DNA of 64,000 nucleotides, taken from Pseudomonas fluorescens (GTDB lineage: Bacteria > Pseudomonadota > Gammaproteobacteria > Pseudomonadales > Pseudomonadaceae). This document shows, one piece after another, positions 18,870 through 26,714 of this stretch (the stretch's first letter is position 1; every line of letters starts with the position of its first letter). The translations under genes and the position numbers were made by a program. The stretch lies in assembly GCF_900636825.1 (NCBI RefSeq), contig NZ_LR134318.1, positions 4,770,001 to 4,834,000 on the forward strand. The letters are read 5' to 3'. Below the pieces are notes generated by a model that worked only from the letters and a program-made list of their open reading frames with translations, was not told where the DNA came from and made no database searches.

Positions 18870-21392
18870 TTAACCCGCGTTCTGATCGGTAAAGGTTGCG
18901 TCGGCAAGGGTGTCCGGCGTGCAGCGCAGATCACCGATCATCAACACGTCGTTTTCGAGGCGATGCTGGCCGGCGTCCAGACGAAACTGGCACAACAGCT
19001 GATCGGCACGACGCACTTGCAGGGTGGGTGAACCGGCGTTCATTTCCATCGAGAAGAAGCCATCGACTTCGCTCACGCCGCGACTGGCGTGGTTGATGAT
19101 GTGGTGCCCTTTGAGCGGCTGCCCCTGCGCATTCACCAGACGGCCAAGCACCGTCACCGTGCGCATCACGCTGATCTTGCGATACTCCACGCCGCCCTTG
19201 TTGATGTGGTACGAGGTGCGTTGCGGCGCGATGTTGGCCGCTGGCACGTGGCTGCCGTCGAAGTCGAAACTGACCGAGCTGTTTTTGTAAGCGGTGATCG
19301 GCACAAAGTTGCGCCCCGGCTTGAGCACAGCGCTGCCGCCGCTCATGTCATCGGCACGCAAGGCAATGCCGTCGATATCGGACTCGACATCAATGATCAT
19401 CCCCGCCCCCTCGCCCTGATGCTGACTGGTCATGACGATTTGCTGCGCGCCGACGGCCACGGTGCTGTCGAGGTTCAGGCCACCGGTGTAGTTGCCGTTG
19501 TAGGACGAACGCTGGAGGAATCCGTCGCCGGCCACCGCATCGGTCTTGAAGTTCGCCAGGCTGTTGAGGCCGATGCCGTAGGTGTCGGTCAGCGCGGTCA
19601 CCGAGACACTTTGCAGAACGTGATCCTGCCAGTCCTTGCGGTATCCGATGGAGGCGTTGTTGTCGCGTCCTCCATCGCGCGCGGTGCGCGAGCCAATGCT
19701 TGCCGAGAGCTGGTGGCCCGGCGTGCCCAGCGCCAGATTGACGCTCAGATCAACCCCGCGACTGCGCGCATCGCCACTGCTGTAAGTGCCCGGGCGATCG
19801 AACAGCGACAGGCGCCAACTGGCATCGTTACCGAACAGTTCAGTGCGTTGCGTCCAGCCCAGATCGAGGCTGGCGCCTTCGCTGTTGCCCTCACTGTGCG
19901 CCACCCGTGCGTTGAGCGAACTGGTGCGACTGATGCGCTGGTTGAGCGCCAGCGAAGAACTGCTGGTCTGACCGATAAACACATTGCGTTGGCGCAGACG
20001 GGTGCCATCGGGCAGGTAATCGTAGGTGTTAGTAGTGTCGAGCCAACTGCGGTTGTGGCTGATCACCAGGCTGCCGGAACCGTAGTTGTACAGGCCTTGC
20101 AGATCGACGCCGGTGCCGTAGTCCTCGGTCTGGTAGAAGTTGGCGAACACGCTGGTGTTGTTCGCCAGCGTCCAGTCGACGGAACTGCCGTACTGCAGTT
20201 TTTCCCGTACCTGACGCGCCGACAGGCCAAGGATCACCCGCGGGTGCAGCAGATAATTGAGCGAGGCGCCGGCAGTTGCATCGCCGCTGGCCTGCTGTTC
20301 CCAGTTGCTCAACAGCTTGCTTTCCTGGCCGGCGAACACGTTGTAGCGCCAGCGATCTTCAACGTTGCGCCAGTTGCTCGGCTTGTAGATCAGCTCCTGG
20401 GTGGTCGAAGTGGTCTGGCCGTCTTCGATCAGGCGCACTTCCACTTCGTAGATCCCCCCAGGCAATGGTCGCGTATCGAGGGTTTGCAGGCCGGCCGGCA
20501 CCGATTGGGTATTGATCAGCAAGCCATCACGCCAGATCTCCACGGAGGCCTGGCGATTGGCGGTGACATACACCGGGTAAACGCTGGGTTTCGGATTGTT
20601 CACCGCCAGACTGTCAGAGCTGCCATACATCAGGCCTACGGCCGTGTCGGGGCTGGTGCCGAACGCTCGCGGCTGGCGGGTCAGGCCCTCCGAGTTGGGC
20701 GTGAAGTAGCCGAGCCGGAAAAAGCTGCCCTGCATTTCGCGCTGGGTGAACAGTTCGTGGACGGCGTGATAGAGCTTGTCATCCGGCGCACCGAGGCGTG
20801 CCAGCTGCATGTTGAACGTCTGGCTCCAGTTGCCGAGGCTGCTGCTCGCCTGTAGACCGAAACGTCCGCCGAGGTCTTGTTCCTGGCCACCATTGAGATT
20901 GAGCTGATTGCGCACGATCAGCCCGCTGCTGCCGCCGTCGGGCTGCTCGTAATACAGCTTGGCTTCGCCGTCGCGCTCGGCGTTTTCAGTCACGATCGAC
21001 AGCAGCGAGCTTTCCAGGTTGTAGTGCACCGCCAGCATCTGCGGCGGGCATTGACCGGCGCAACCACCCAGCGGCACGCCGGGTTTGAGATAGTTGGCCC
21101 AGGTTTCGCGCTCAGCGCCAGTGAAACGGCTTTCGCTGGTGTCAGTGAATTCCAGCAGGGTGACGCGATCATCGCGCGAAAGCACGACCATCGCCTCACC
21201 GAGAAATTGTTGATCGAGTTCTACTCGAACGGCCAGCGGTACATCAAAAAAATGCTCTTCGAATTCCGCAGGCAAACCTTTTGCCTGGGCCAGCAAACTT
21301 CGCGGAGTCGTACCGGGAGCAGCCGTAGCTGCCACTGCCGTGGCGCTAAATAAAAGCGCAAACACAGCCGCGATGGGCGTCATCGGGAACAT
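18870..21392 (-). CDS. CS1-type outer-membrane usher
   Basis: Protein of 840 residues with a signal peptide (about 1-22). It contains the usher barrel and plug features, such as TPNSEGLTRQPRAFGTSPDTA, SVEIWRDGLLINTQSVPAG and GGIYEVEVRLIEDG, which are typical of TcfC/CooC-like alpha-fimbria ushers. It forms the outer-membrane pore through which chaperone-bound subunits are assembled. Length agrees with the family. The gene lies 115 bases after the major pilin, separated by a hairpin, and three bases before the adhesin. Confidence 0.88.
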   Translation of the reverse strand: MFPMTPIAAVFALLFSATAVAATAAPGTTPRSLLAQAKGLPAEFEEHFFDVPLAVRVELDQQFLGEAMVVLSRDDRVTLLEFTDTSESRFTGAERETWANYLKPGVPLGGCAGQCPPQMLAVHYNLESSLLSIVTENAERDGEAKLYYEQPDGGSSGLIVRNQLNLNGGQEQDLGGRFGLQASSSLGNWSQTFNMQLARLGAPDDKLYHAVHELFTQREMQGSFFRLGYFTPNSEGLTRQPRAFGTSPDTAVGLMYGSSDSLAVNNPKPSVYPVYVTANRQASVEIWRDGLLINTQSVPAGLQTLDTRPLPGGIYEVEVRLIEDGQTTSTTQELIYKPSNWRNVEDRWRYNVFAGQESKLLSNWEQQASGDATAGASLNYLLHPRVILGLSARQVREKLQYGSSVDWTLANNTSVFANFYQTEDYGTGVDLQGLYNYGSGSLVISHNRSWLDTTNTYDYLPDGTRLRQRNVFIGQTSSSSLALNQRISRTSSLNARVAHSEGNSEGASLDLGWTQRTELFGNDASWRLSLFDRPGTYSSGDARSRGVDLSVNLALGTPGHQLSASIGSRTARDGGRDNNASIGYRKDWQDHVLQSVSVTALTDTYGIGLNSLANFKTDAVAGDGFLQRSSYNGNYTGGLNLDSTVAVGAQQIVMTSQHQGEGAGMIIDVESDIDGIALRADDMSGGSAVLKPGRNFVPITAYKNSSVSFDFDGSHVPAANIAPQRTSYHINKGGVEYRKISVMRTVTVLGRLVNAQGQPLKGHHIINHASRGVSEVDGFFSMEMNAGSPTLQVRRADQLLCQFRLDAGQHRLENDVLMIGDLRCTPDTLADATFTDQNAG

Positions 21393-21463
21393 GAACTAAT
21401 ACTCTTGTTTGCCACAAGTAAAAATCCGACCGGACAAGTGGGGATGTCTTGACCGGCCGGCAG

Positions 21464-21489
21464 GCGCCGATTGATTCAATCGTCGGCGC
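21464..21489 (-). promoter_or_regulatory. Hairpin between pilin and usher genes
   Basis: Perfect 7-bp arms GCGCCGA and TCGGCGC enclose a 12-base loop in the 115-base gap. There is no T-run after it on the transcribed strand, so partial termination or mRNA stabilisation of the pilin message is more likely than full termination. Confidence 0.6.
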
Positions 21490-21507
21490 AAAGTGCGAAG
21501 TTCAGAC

Positions 21508-21999
21508 TCATTGAACGATTGGTGGCACCGCGTCGAACATCATCGTCACCGCACCGGTGTAATCGCCCGGCTGGAAGTTGTTACCCAGCGCGGCAATCTT
21601 CAGAGGCGCACGGAAGTTCGCATCAGACTCGGCTTCACCGACCACCAGTTGCGGCGTGGTGCTCAGCACGGTGTTGTTGAACTTGACCTGCAGATCGATG
21701 GCAGCAGCGCCGGAGATCAGTCGTGGCGAGCTGACCAGGCTGGCGTGAACCGAGCCGTTATTGTTGCGTACGTCGAAGAAGCCGTTGATTTCGCCCATTT
21801 TCCCGGTGCTTGGCTGGTAGCTCATGTCCTGGTCCTTGTTAACCAGATCCGGGTCTACTGGCACCACGTAAAAACCATTGGTCGGCACGTGTGCGATCAG
21901 GCTGATGGAGTGACGCGCTTCACCGGCGCCGAAAGCCATCGAGGAACCTAGCGCCAGCATGGCCAAAGGTGCTGCAAATGCAATTTTCTTGAACATCAT
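21508..21999 (-). CDS. CS1-type major fimbrial subunit
   Basis: Protein of 163 residues with a signal peptide (MMFKKIAFAAPLAMLALGSS, cleavage after FGAGEA or nearby). The mature sequence has the alpha-fimbria pattern: SISLIAHVPTNGFYVVPVDP at the start, the GEINGFFDVRN strand, and C-terminal YTGAVTMMFDAVPP. Subunits should polymerise by donor-strand exchange to form the pilus shaft. It is promoter-proximal in the five-gene operon, as expected for the most abundant subunit, and is followed by a hairpin that may raise its message over the rest. Confidence 0.85.
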   Translation of the reverse strand: MMFKKIAFAAPLAMLALGSSMAFGAGEARHSISLIAHVPTNGFYVVPVDPDLVNKDQDMSYQPSTGKMGEINGFFDVRNNNGSVHASLVSSPRLISGAAAIDLQVKFNNTVLSTTPQLVVGEAESDANFRAPLKIAALGNNFQPGDYTGAVTMMFDAVPPIVQ

Positions 22000-22026
22000 T
22001 CATTACCTGTCTAATCAAAGGGGGTT

Positions 22027-22084
22027 CATTGAAAGTTCAAACAGCGCCTGCCTGAATAAAGCCATGCTGCTTGAACTTTCAATG
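22027..22084 (-). repeat. Long perfect inverted repeat in the pilin leader
   Basis: Arms of 14 bp (CATTGAAAGTTCAA and TTGAACTTTCAATG) enclose 30 bases, and after one mismatch the stem continues with CAGC/GCTG. It begins 28 bases upstream of the pilin start, so in mRNA it would form a stable stem of about 18 pairs in the 5' leader. Confidence 0.85.
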
Positions 22085-22495
22085 CCCGCACATGATCGGC
22101 GGTTAGCCTCGGATTGTAAGCAAGTAACTTCCCACAGACGTGTAGTTCAAGCGCCATAGGTATGGAAAGAAAAAAGAACAGAAAACCAAAATTGAAAACG
22201 ATAGCTGTAAGTTACGCCCTACATACAGTTTTCGGCAAAAAAGCATACAGCAACTACAACTAATGAAACTGGGCAAAAGCAATATAAGCCGATAATTAAT
22301 AGAGTGATAGCTTTAACTTTCAGGACACTATCACCAACTTCAACCCCGGTGAAAAAAACGCTGCTGATGCCGCGCACGTATTCAGGCATTTCGCACGCCA
22401 CCGCTGGTCGGCTGAAGGAGCCGTCTGACAAAAACGCGCTTGCCAGACGCTTAAGATATATCTTAAGTTGTATCTAAATACGACGAGAGAGAAAT
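22085..22495. other. AT-rich divergent control region of fimbrial operon and padR gene
   Basis: About 400 bases of A+T-rich sequence carry promoters for the minus-strand pilin operon and the plus-strand padR gene. Apart from the palindrome at 22450 no gene or repeat is convincing. A hydrophobic minus-strand frame at 22219-22431 was not accepted. Confidence 0.6.
22450..22467. promoter_or_regulatory. 18-bp palindromic operator before padR gene
   Basis: CTTAAGATATATCTTAAG is a perfect palindrome, followed after two bases by GTATCTAAATAC, an imperfect one. It ends 28 bases before the padR ATG, the expected place for an autoregulatory PadR site. Confidence 0.7.
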
Positions 22496-23077
22496 ATGAA
22501 AATGAGAGACCCTCATTCCCCCCACCGCGAACACGGCGACGGCCGCGACGGTTTCGAGAAACGCCCCGGTCGCGAACGCGGCGGCCGTGGCCCGCGTGTC
22601 TTCGCTCCCGGCGATTTGAAACTGCTGTTGCTGGCGTTGATCGCCGAACAGCCCTGCCACGGTTATGACCTGATCCGCCAGATCGAAGGCATGTTCGACG
22701 GCGCGTACAGTCCCAGCCCCGGCGTGATTTACCCGACTCTGACCTTTCTGGAAGAGAGCGACCTGATTAGCGGCGACGCCGGCGGCGGAAAGAAACGCTA
22801 CAGCGTCACCGACGCCGGACGCTCGTCTTTAGCTGAACAAGCCGTGGCGCTGGACGGCGTGCGCATGCGCATCGACGTCAGCAAACGCTCGCTACGCGGC
22901 CATGACCGTCCCGCGGAGATCCATGAAGCGGTGCACAATTTGCGTCACGCCCTGCAAATGCACCATGGGCGCTGGAGCGCCGAAGAAATCCTGCGCGTGC
23001 GTGATCTGCTCAACGACACTGCCAAAGCCATCGTTGACGGGCCTGCCGTGCCTTCTGCACAGGAGAAACCGGAATGA
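22496..23077 (+). CDS. PadR family transcriptional regulator, YqjI-like
   Basis: Protein of 193 residues. The N-terminal 35 are charged and contain several histidines (HSPHREHGD). A PadR winged helix follows: LLLLALIAEQPCHGYDLIRQI, then SPSPGVIYPTLTFLEE and GGKKRYSVTDAG, then a C-terminal dimerisation helix. E. coli YqjI has the same plan with a His/Cys-rich nickel-binding start and represses ferric reductase YqjH; this protein has fewer metal ligands. It overlaps the reductase gene by four bases (ATGA), so the pair is co-translated. The upstream palindrome suggests autorepression. Metal response is inferred from the homologue. Confidence 0.82.
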   Translation: MKMRDPHSPHREHGDGRDGFEKRPGRERGGRGPRVFAPGDLKLLLLALIAEQPCHGYDLIRQIEGMFDGAYSPSPGVIYPTLTFLEESDLISGDAGGGKKRYSVTDAGRSSLAEQAVALDGVRMRIDVSKRSLRGHDRPAEIHEAVHNLRHALQMHHGRWSAEEILRVRDLLNDTAKAIVDGPAVPSAQEKPE

Positions 23078-23859
23078 CTGAAGTCGATACCCAAACCATT
23101 CACCGCGTGATGCACGAAATCAAACGCCGCAAGCTGCAAGTCCTGCGTGTGGTCAACCTGACACCGCGCATGCGACGCATCACTCTCGGCGGGCCGGAAC
23201 TGGCCGGGTTCGTCAGTCTGGGCAGCGACGACCACGTCAAACTGCTGTTCCCGCAGAACGCCGAACAAGCTGCGGCGCTGGACACAATGGTGCTCGGTGC
23301 AGGCAAGGATGACGGGCCGAAACCGGAGATGCGCGACTACACGCCGCGCCGCTACGACCTGGAGAAAATGGAGCTGGACATCGACTTCGTGCTGCACGGC
23401 GACGGCCCTGCCTCGACTTGGGCAGAACAGGCCGCACCGGGGCAATTTCTGCACATCGGCGGGCCGCGTGGATCGATGATCGTGCCGGACATCTTCGAAA
23501 GTTATCTACTGATCGGCGACGAAACCGCCCTGCCCGCCATCGCCCGGCGGCTGGAAGGCCTGGCGGCGAATCGCAAGGCTCTGGTGGTGATCGAAGTCGA
23601 GAACGGCGGCGAACAGCAAGTGCTGGAAAGCGACGCGCAAGTCAATGTCATTTGGGTGTTGCGCGAAGGTGGCCGTGACAACCTGCTGACCACGATCAAA
23701 CAATTGCAGGTGCCCAAGGGCAATCTGTATGCGTGGGTGGCCACCGAAACCAAGGTCTCGCGGCAGATTCGTCGCGTGCTGATCGATGAACACGGGCTCG
23801 ATGAGCAATTCATCAAGGCCGCAGGCTACTGGCGCGCCGAGGGTTCCGAAGAGGAATGA
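23074..23859 (+). CDS. Siderophore-interacting protein / NAD(P)H ferric reductase, YqjH/ViuB-like
   Basis: Protein of 261 residues. The N-terminal flavin-binding barrel carries RDYTPRRYD and VLHGDGPASTWAEQAAPGQ, which match the FAD-binding 9 domain of siderophore-interacting proteins. The C-terminal domain (YLLIGDETALPAIARRLE, AWVATETKVSRQIRRVL) is the SIP/NAD(P)H domain. It should reduce ferric siderophores in the cytoplasm and release iron. It is co-translated with the PadR regulator. A REP pair follows the stop. Confidence 0.88.
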   Translation: MTEVDTQTIHRVMHEIKRRKLQVLRVVNLTPRMRRITLGGPELAGFVSLGSDDHVKLLFPQNAEQAAALDTMVLGAGKDDGPKPEMRDYTPRRYDLEKMELDIDFVLHGDGPASTWAEQAAPGQFLHIGGPRGSMIVPDIFESYLLIGDETALPAIARRLEGLAANRKALVVIEVENGGEQQVLESDAQVNVIWVLREGGRDNLLTTIKQLQVPKGNLYAWVATETKVSRQIRRVLIDEHGLDEQFIKAAGYWRAEGSEEE

Positions 23860-23867
23860 GATCCCTT

Positions 23868-23952
23868 GTAGGAGCTGCCGGAGGCTGCGATCTTTTGATC
23901 TTTTTTTTGCGAAATCAACGTCAAAAGATCGCAGCCTGCGGCAGCTCCTACA
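23868..23952. repeat. REP pair, GTAGGAGCTGCCG type
   Basis: Inverted arms with a T-run centre lie between convergent genes. The first arm reads CCGGAGG rather than CCGAAGG. Confidence 0.9.
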
Positions 23953-23958
23953 TAAACC

Positions 23959-24597
23959 TTAACTTCGTGCTGACTGCCAGCGGTCGAGGCCAATGATCAG
24001 CGACCCGATCAGCACAAACCCCGCCAATATCCCCCCGGCATTGATCAGGACCTGTGGATAACCCAGCGCTGCAACATCAATGAACGGATACGCATACGCA
24101 CCGAGCAAATGTCCGCGCAGCAAGGCGTAAATGAAATACACCAACGGATAGATCAGCCACACCGGCAGATGCCACCAGCGCAACGAACCTTTGGCTACGC
24201 AACACCACCAATAGCCGAGGTACAACAGCGGCATCACGTCGTGCAGCAGTTCATCGGCGACGAATTGCCAGCCTTCGGGATGCCACAAATGCCTCAGCAG
24301 AATGCTGTAGGCGAGGCCGACCACGGCGATGCTCACGGCAATTCCACTACTGACCCACGGCTGCAAAAACCAGCGGCGTGCAGCGGATTGGCGATCAGTC
24401 ACGGCACAGGTCAGCACCGTCGCCACCAGCGTATTGGTCAGAATGGTGAAGTAGCTGAAGAAGCTCACCACCCCACCCAGCAGGCTGGCGCCGACGCTCA
24501 TTCGTGCAAAGAAGATCAAGTAAAGCTGAATACTCAATCCCGCCCAGCCCAATATGGCGGCGCAGGTGATCAGGCGTCGCCGCCTCGCGCTGTGCAT
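23959..24597 (-). CDS. Pr6Pr family membrane protein
   Basis: Protein of 212 residues with six predicted membrane spans. FFSYFTILTNTLVA in the second span, LLHDVMPLLYLGYW, and PLVYFIYALLRG are features of the Pr6Pr (FAR-17a/AIG1-like) family of integral membrane proteins. No activity is established for the bacterial members. It lies two bases downstream of the VF530 gene on the same strand. Confidence 0.78.
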   Translation of the reverse strand: MHSARRRRLITCAAILGWAGLSIQLYLIFFARMSVGASLLGGVVSFFSYFTILTNTLVATVLTCAVTDRQSAARRWFLQPWVSSGIAVSIAVVGLAYSILLRHLWHPEGWQFVADELLHDVMPLLYLGYWWCCVAKGSLRWWHLPVWLIYPLVYFIYALLRGHLLGAYAYPFIDVAALGYPQVLINAGGILAGFVLIGSLIIGLDRWQSARS

Positions 24598-24598
24598 G

Positions 24599-24829
24599 TC
24601 AAAGCGGTCGCTTGGTGCGCATCAGCTTCACGTACAGACGCTCGACCTTCTCCCGCGCCCACGGCGTTTTGCGCAGAAAAGTCAGGCTCGACTTGATGCT
24701 CGGATCGCTCTTGAAGCAGCGGATATCGATACGCTCGGCCAGCCCCGACCATTCGTAGTGGGTCACCAGGGCGTTGAGAATCTGTTCAAGGGTCACGCCA
24801 TGCAGCGGATCCGGGGTTTGTTCGTTCAT
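24599..24829 (-). CDS. VF530 family DNA-binding protein
   Basis: Small protein of 76 residues beginning MNEQTPDPLHGVTLEQILN. The core IRCFKSDPSIKSSLTFLRKT followed by PWAREKVE is the signature of the VF530 (DUF2132) family, whose structure suggests DNA binding. The ATG at 24829 is chosen because the family begins there; the longer frame to 24982 is not conserved in character. Role is unknown. It probably shares a transcript with the Pr6Pr gene. Confidence 0.82.
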   Translation of the reverse strand: MNEQTPDPLHGVTLEQILNALVTHYEWSGLAERIDIRCFKSDPSIKSSLTFLRKTPWAREKVERLYVKLMRTKRPL

Positions 24830-25128
24830 GCCAGGCCTTTGGGCGAAGTGAAATGCAGAAGCCGCGCACCTTAGCCGAGGGGCCGGGCGGGTGGAAGACC
24901 TACCTTCAAATGTAGGCCAACCTGAAAACATCGCAGGCTGCGCTGCGCTCCACAATGCGCCGGTTTGCCGCACTGTTACCAAATCCGAAACGATGCATGT
25001 TCACAAAAGGCCTTTGTCTTTTTGTAACAGATCATTATCCTGCCGCCCTTCCGCTGAATCGCTTCACTGCCTGCGACATATTGAAGCGCTCGAAATGCAC
25101 TCAGAAAACACCAAAAAAAGACTTAACC
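24830..25128. other. Upstream region of oprB
   Basis: About 300 bases without a gene. A CTGTTAC at 24973 and GTAACAG at 25024 form a 7-bp inverted pair 44 bases apart, and between them lies the near-palindrome ACAAAAGGCCTTTGT. These could be operators for glucose control of oprB, but no known regulator site was matched. Confidence 0.4.
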
Positions 25129-26490
25129 ATGCCTGATTTTTCCTTCTCCCGAGATAGCGCTATCTCGATTTTGCGCACACTTGGCGGCTGCACGGCCCTC
25201 GGTCTCGCCGCCTGCGCCCAAGCGGCGCCCGCGTTCGACAGTGAATCCCCGTACATGCTTGGGGACTGGAACGGCACGCGCACAGAACTCTCGGAAAAAG
25301 GCTACGACTTCAAACTCGATTACACCGGCGAAATGGGGAGTAATCTGCATGGCGGCTACGACCACGACCGCACTGCACGCTACAGTGATCAATTCGGTCT
25401 GGGTACGCATCTGGATCTGCAGAAGATCCTCGGCTGGGACGACGCCGAGTTTCAGCTGACCATCACCAAACGCAGCGGCAACAATATCAGCAACGATCGC
25501 ATCAACGATCCACGCGTGGGCGGCTTTACCTCCGCTCAGGAGGCCTGGGGCCGTGGCCAGACCACGCGCCTGACGCAGATGTGGTATCAGCAGAAATTCT
25601 TCGATCAGAAACTCGACATCAAGGTCGGCCGTTTTGGCGAAGGCGAAGACTTCAATACGTTCCCGTGCGACTTCCAGAACCTCGCGTTCTGCGGTTCGCA
25701 GGTCGGCAACTGGGTCGGCGGCATCTGGTACAACTGGCCGGTCAGCCAATGGGCGATGCGCGTCAAATATCACCTGACCCCGGAGCTCTATGCTCAAGTC
25801 GGCGTCTATGAGCAGAACCCGTCGAACCTGGATCGTGGCAACGGCTTCAAGCTCAGCGGCAGCGGCACTCAAGGCGCGATCCTGCCGGTCGAACTGGTGT
25901 GGACGCCGAAGCTCAATGGTCTGCCAGGCGAATACCGCGCCGGTTATTACTACAGCAACGCCAAGGCCACCGACGTTTACAAAGACCACAACGGCCAGCC
26001 TGCCGCCCTCAGCGGCGAAGCCTACCGCAGCGCATCGAGCAAGCACGGCGTGTGGCTGGGCGCGCAACAGCAGATCACCAGCGTCGCCAGCGATAACAGC
26101 CGCGGCTTGAGTGTGTTCGCCAACACGACGATGCACGACAAGAAAACCAACGCCATCGACAACTACGTTCAGGCCGGCCTCACCTATAAAGGTCCGTTCG
26201 ATGCCCGTGCCAAGGACGACATTGGTTTCGCCCTCGCCCGCGTGCACGTCAACCCCGCCTTTCGCAAAAACGCTGAAGCGAGCAACCGCGCCGCCGCAGT
26301 CTACGACTACGACAACCCAGGGTTCCTGCCGCCGCAGGACACTGAATACAGCGCCGAACTGTATTACGGCGTGCACCTGACGAACTGGCTGACCGTGCGC
26401 CCGAACCTGCAATACATCCGCCACCCCGGTGGCGTGAACGACGTCGACGACGCCCTGATTGGCGGGATCAAGATCCAGTCTTCGTTCTAA
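25129..26490 (+). CDS. oprB: Carbohydrate-selective porin OprB
   Basis: Outer-membrane protein of 453 residues. A signal peptide ends near ALGLAACAQA. The mature protein starts with SPYMLGDWNGTRTELSEKGY, an OprB hallmark, and continues as a beta-barrel ending in a terminal Phe (KIQSSF) for BAM recognition. It admits glucose and other sugars to the periplasm. The neighbouring glucose dehydrogenase would oxidise that glucose, so the two form a functional unit. The ATG at 25129 is chosen to give an intact signal peptide. Confidence 0.92.
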   Translation: MPDFSFSRDSAISILRTLGGCTALGLAACAQAAPAFDSESPYMLGDWNGTRTELSEKGYDFKLDYTGEMGSNLHGGYDHDRTARYSDQFGLGTHLDLQKILGWDDAEFQLTITKRSGNNISNDRINDPRVGGFTSAQEAWGRGQTTRLTQMWYQQKFFDQKLDIKVGRFGEGEDFNTFPCDFQNLAFCGSQVGNWVGGIWYNWPVSQWAMRVKYHLTPELYAQVGVYEQNPSNLDRGNGFKLSGSGTQGAILPVELVWTPKLNGLPGEYRAGYYYSNAKATDVYKDHNGQPAALSGEAYRSASSKHGVWLGAQQQITSVASDNSRGLSVFANTTMHDKKTNAIDNYVQAGLTYKGPFDARAKDDIGFALARVHVNPAFRKNAEASNRAAAVYDYDNPGFLPPQDTEYSAELYYGVHLTNWLTVRPNLQYIRHPGGVNDVDDALIGGIKIQSSF

Positions 26491-26506
26491 AAATTAGCGA
26501 AAACCC

Positions 26507-26598
26507 GTGTGGGAGCTGGCTTGCCAGCGATAGCAATTTATCTGGCGGCTTCATTGTTGAACCTGAAATCGCCATCGCTGGCGAGCCAGCTCCCACAG
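26507..26598. repeat. REP pair, TGTGGGAGCTGGCTTGCCAGCGAT type
   Basis: Inverted pair of the second REP family, starting TGTGGGAGCTGG and ending CCAGCTCCCACA, between oprB and gcd. Confidence 0.9.
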
Positions 26599-26714
26599 GG
26601 GCCCATGCATTTCATTAGCTGGACAAGTTTTTTATCTGAACCATGCCCGCGCCAAATCGTCATCTACAGTGACTACAGCGTGGGACTACATAAAACGTCA
26701 CGGAGAATCACACT

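Noticed and set aside
19089..20855. A 588-codon plus-strand frame
   Set aside because: Fully antisense to the fimbrial usher and without a known domain.
22027..22084. Invertible phase-variation switch at the fimbrial promoter
   Set aside because: The arms enclose only 30 bases, too few for a promoter, and no recombinase gene is nearby; an RNA stem is more likely.
22219..22431. A 70-residue hydrophobic minus-strand frame upstream of the pilin
   Set aside because: It lies in AT-rich control DNA, lacks a ribosome site and matches nothing known.
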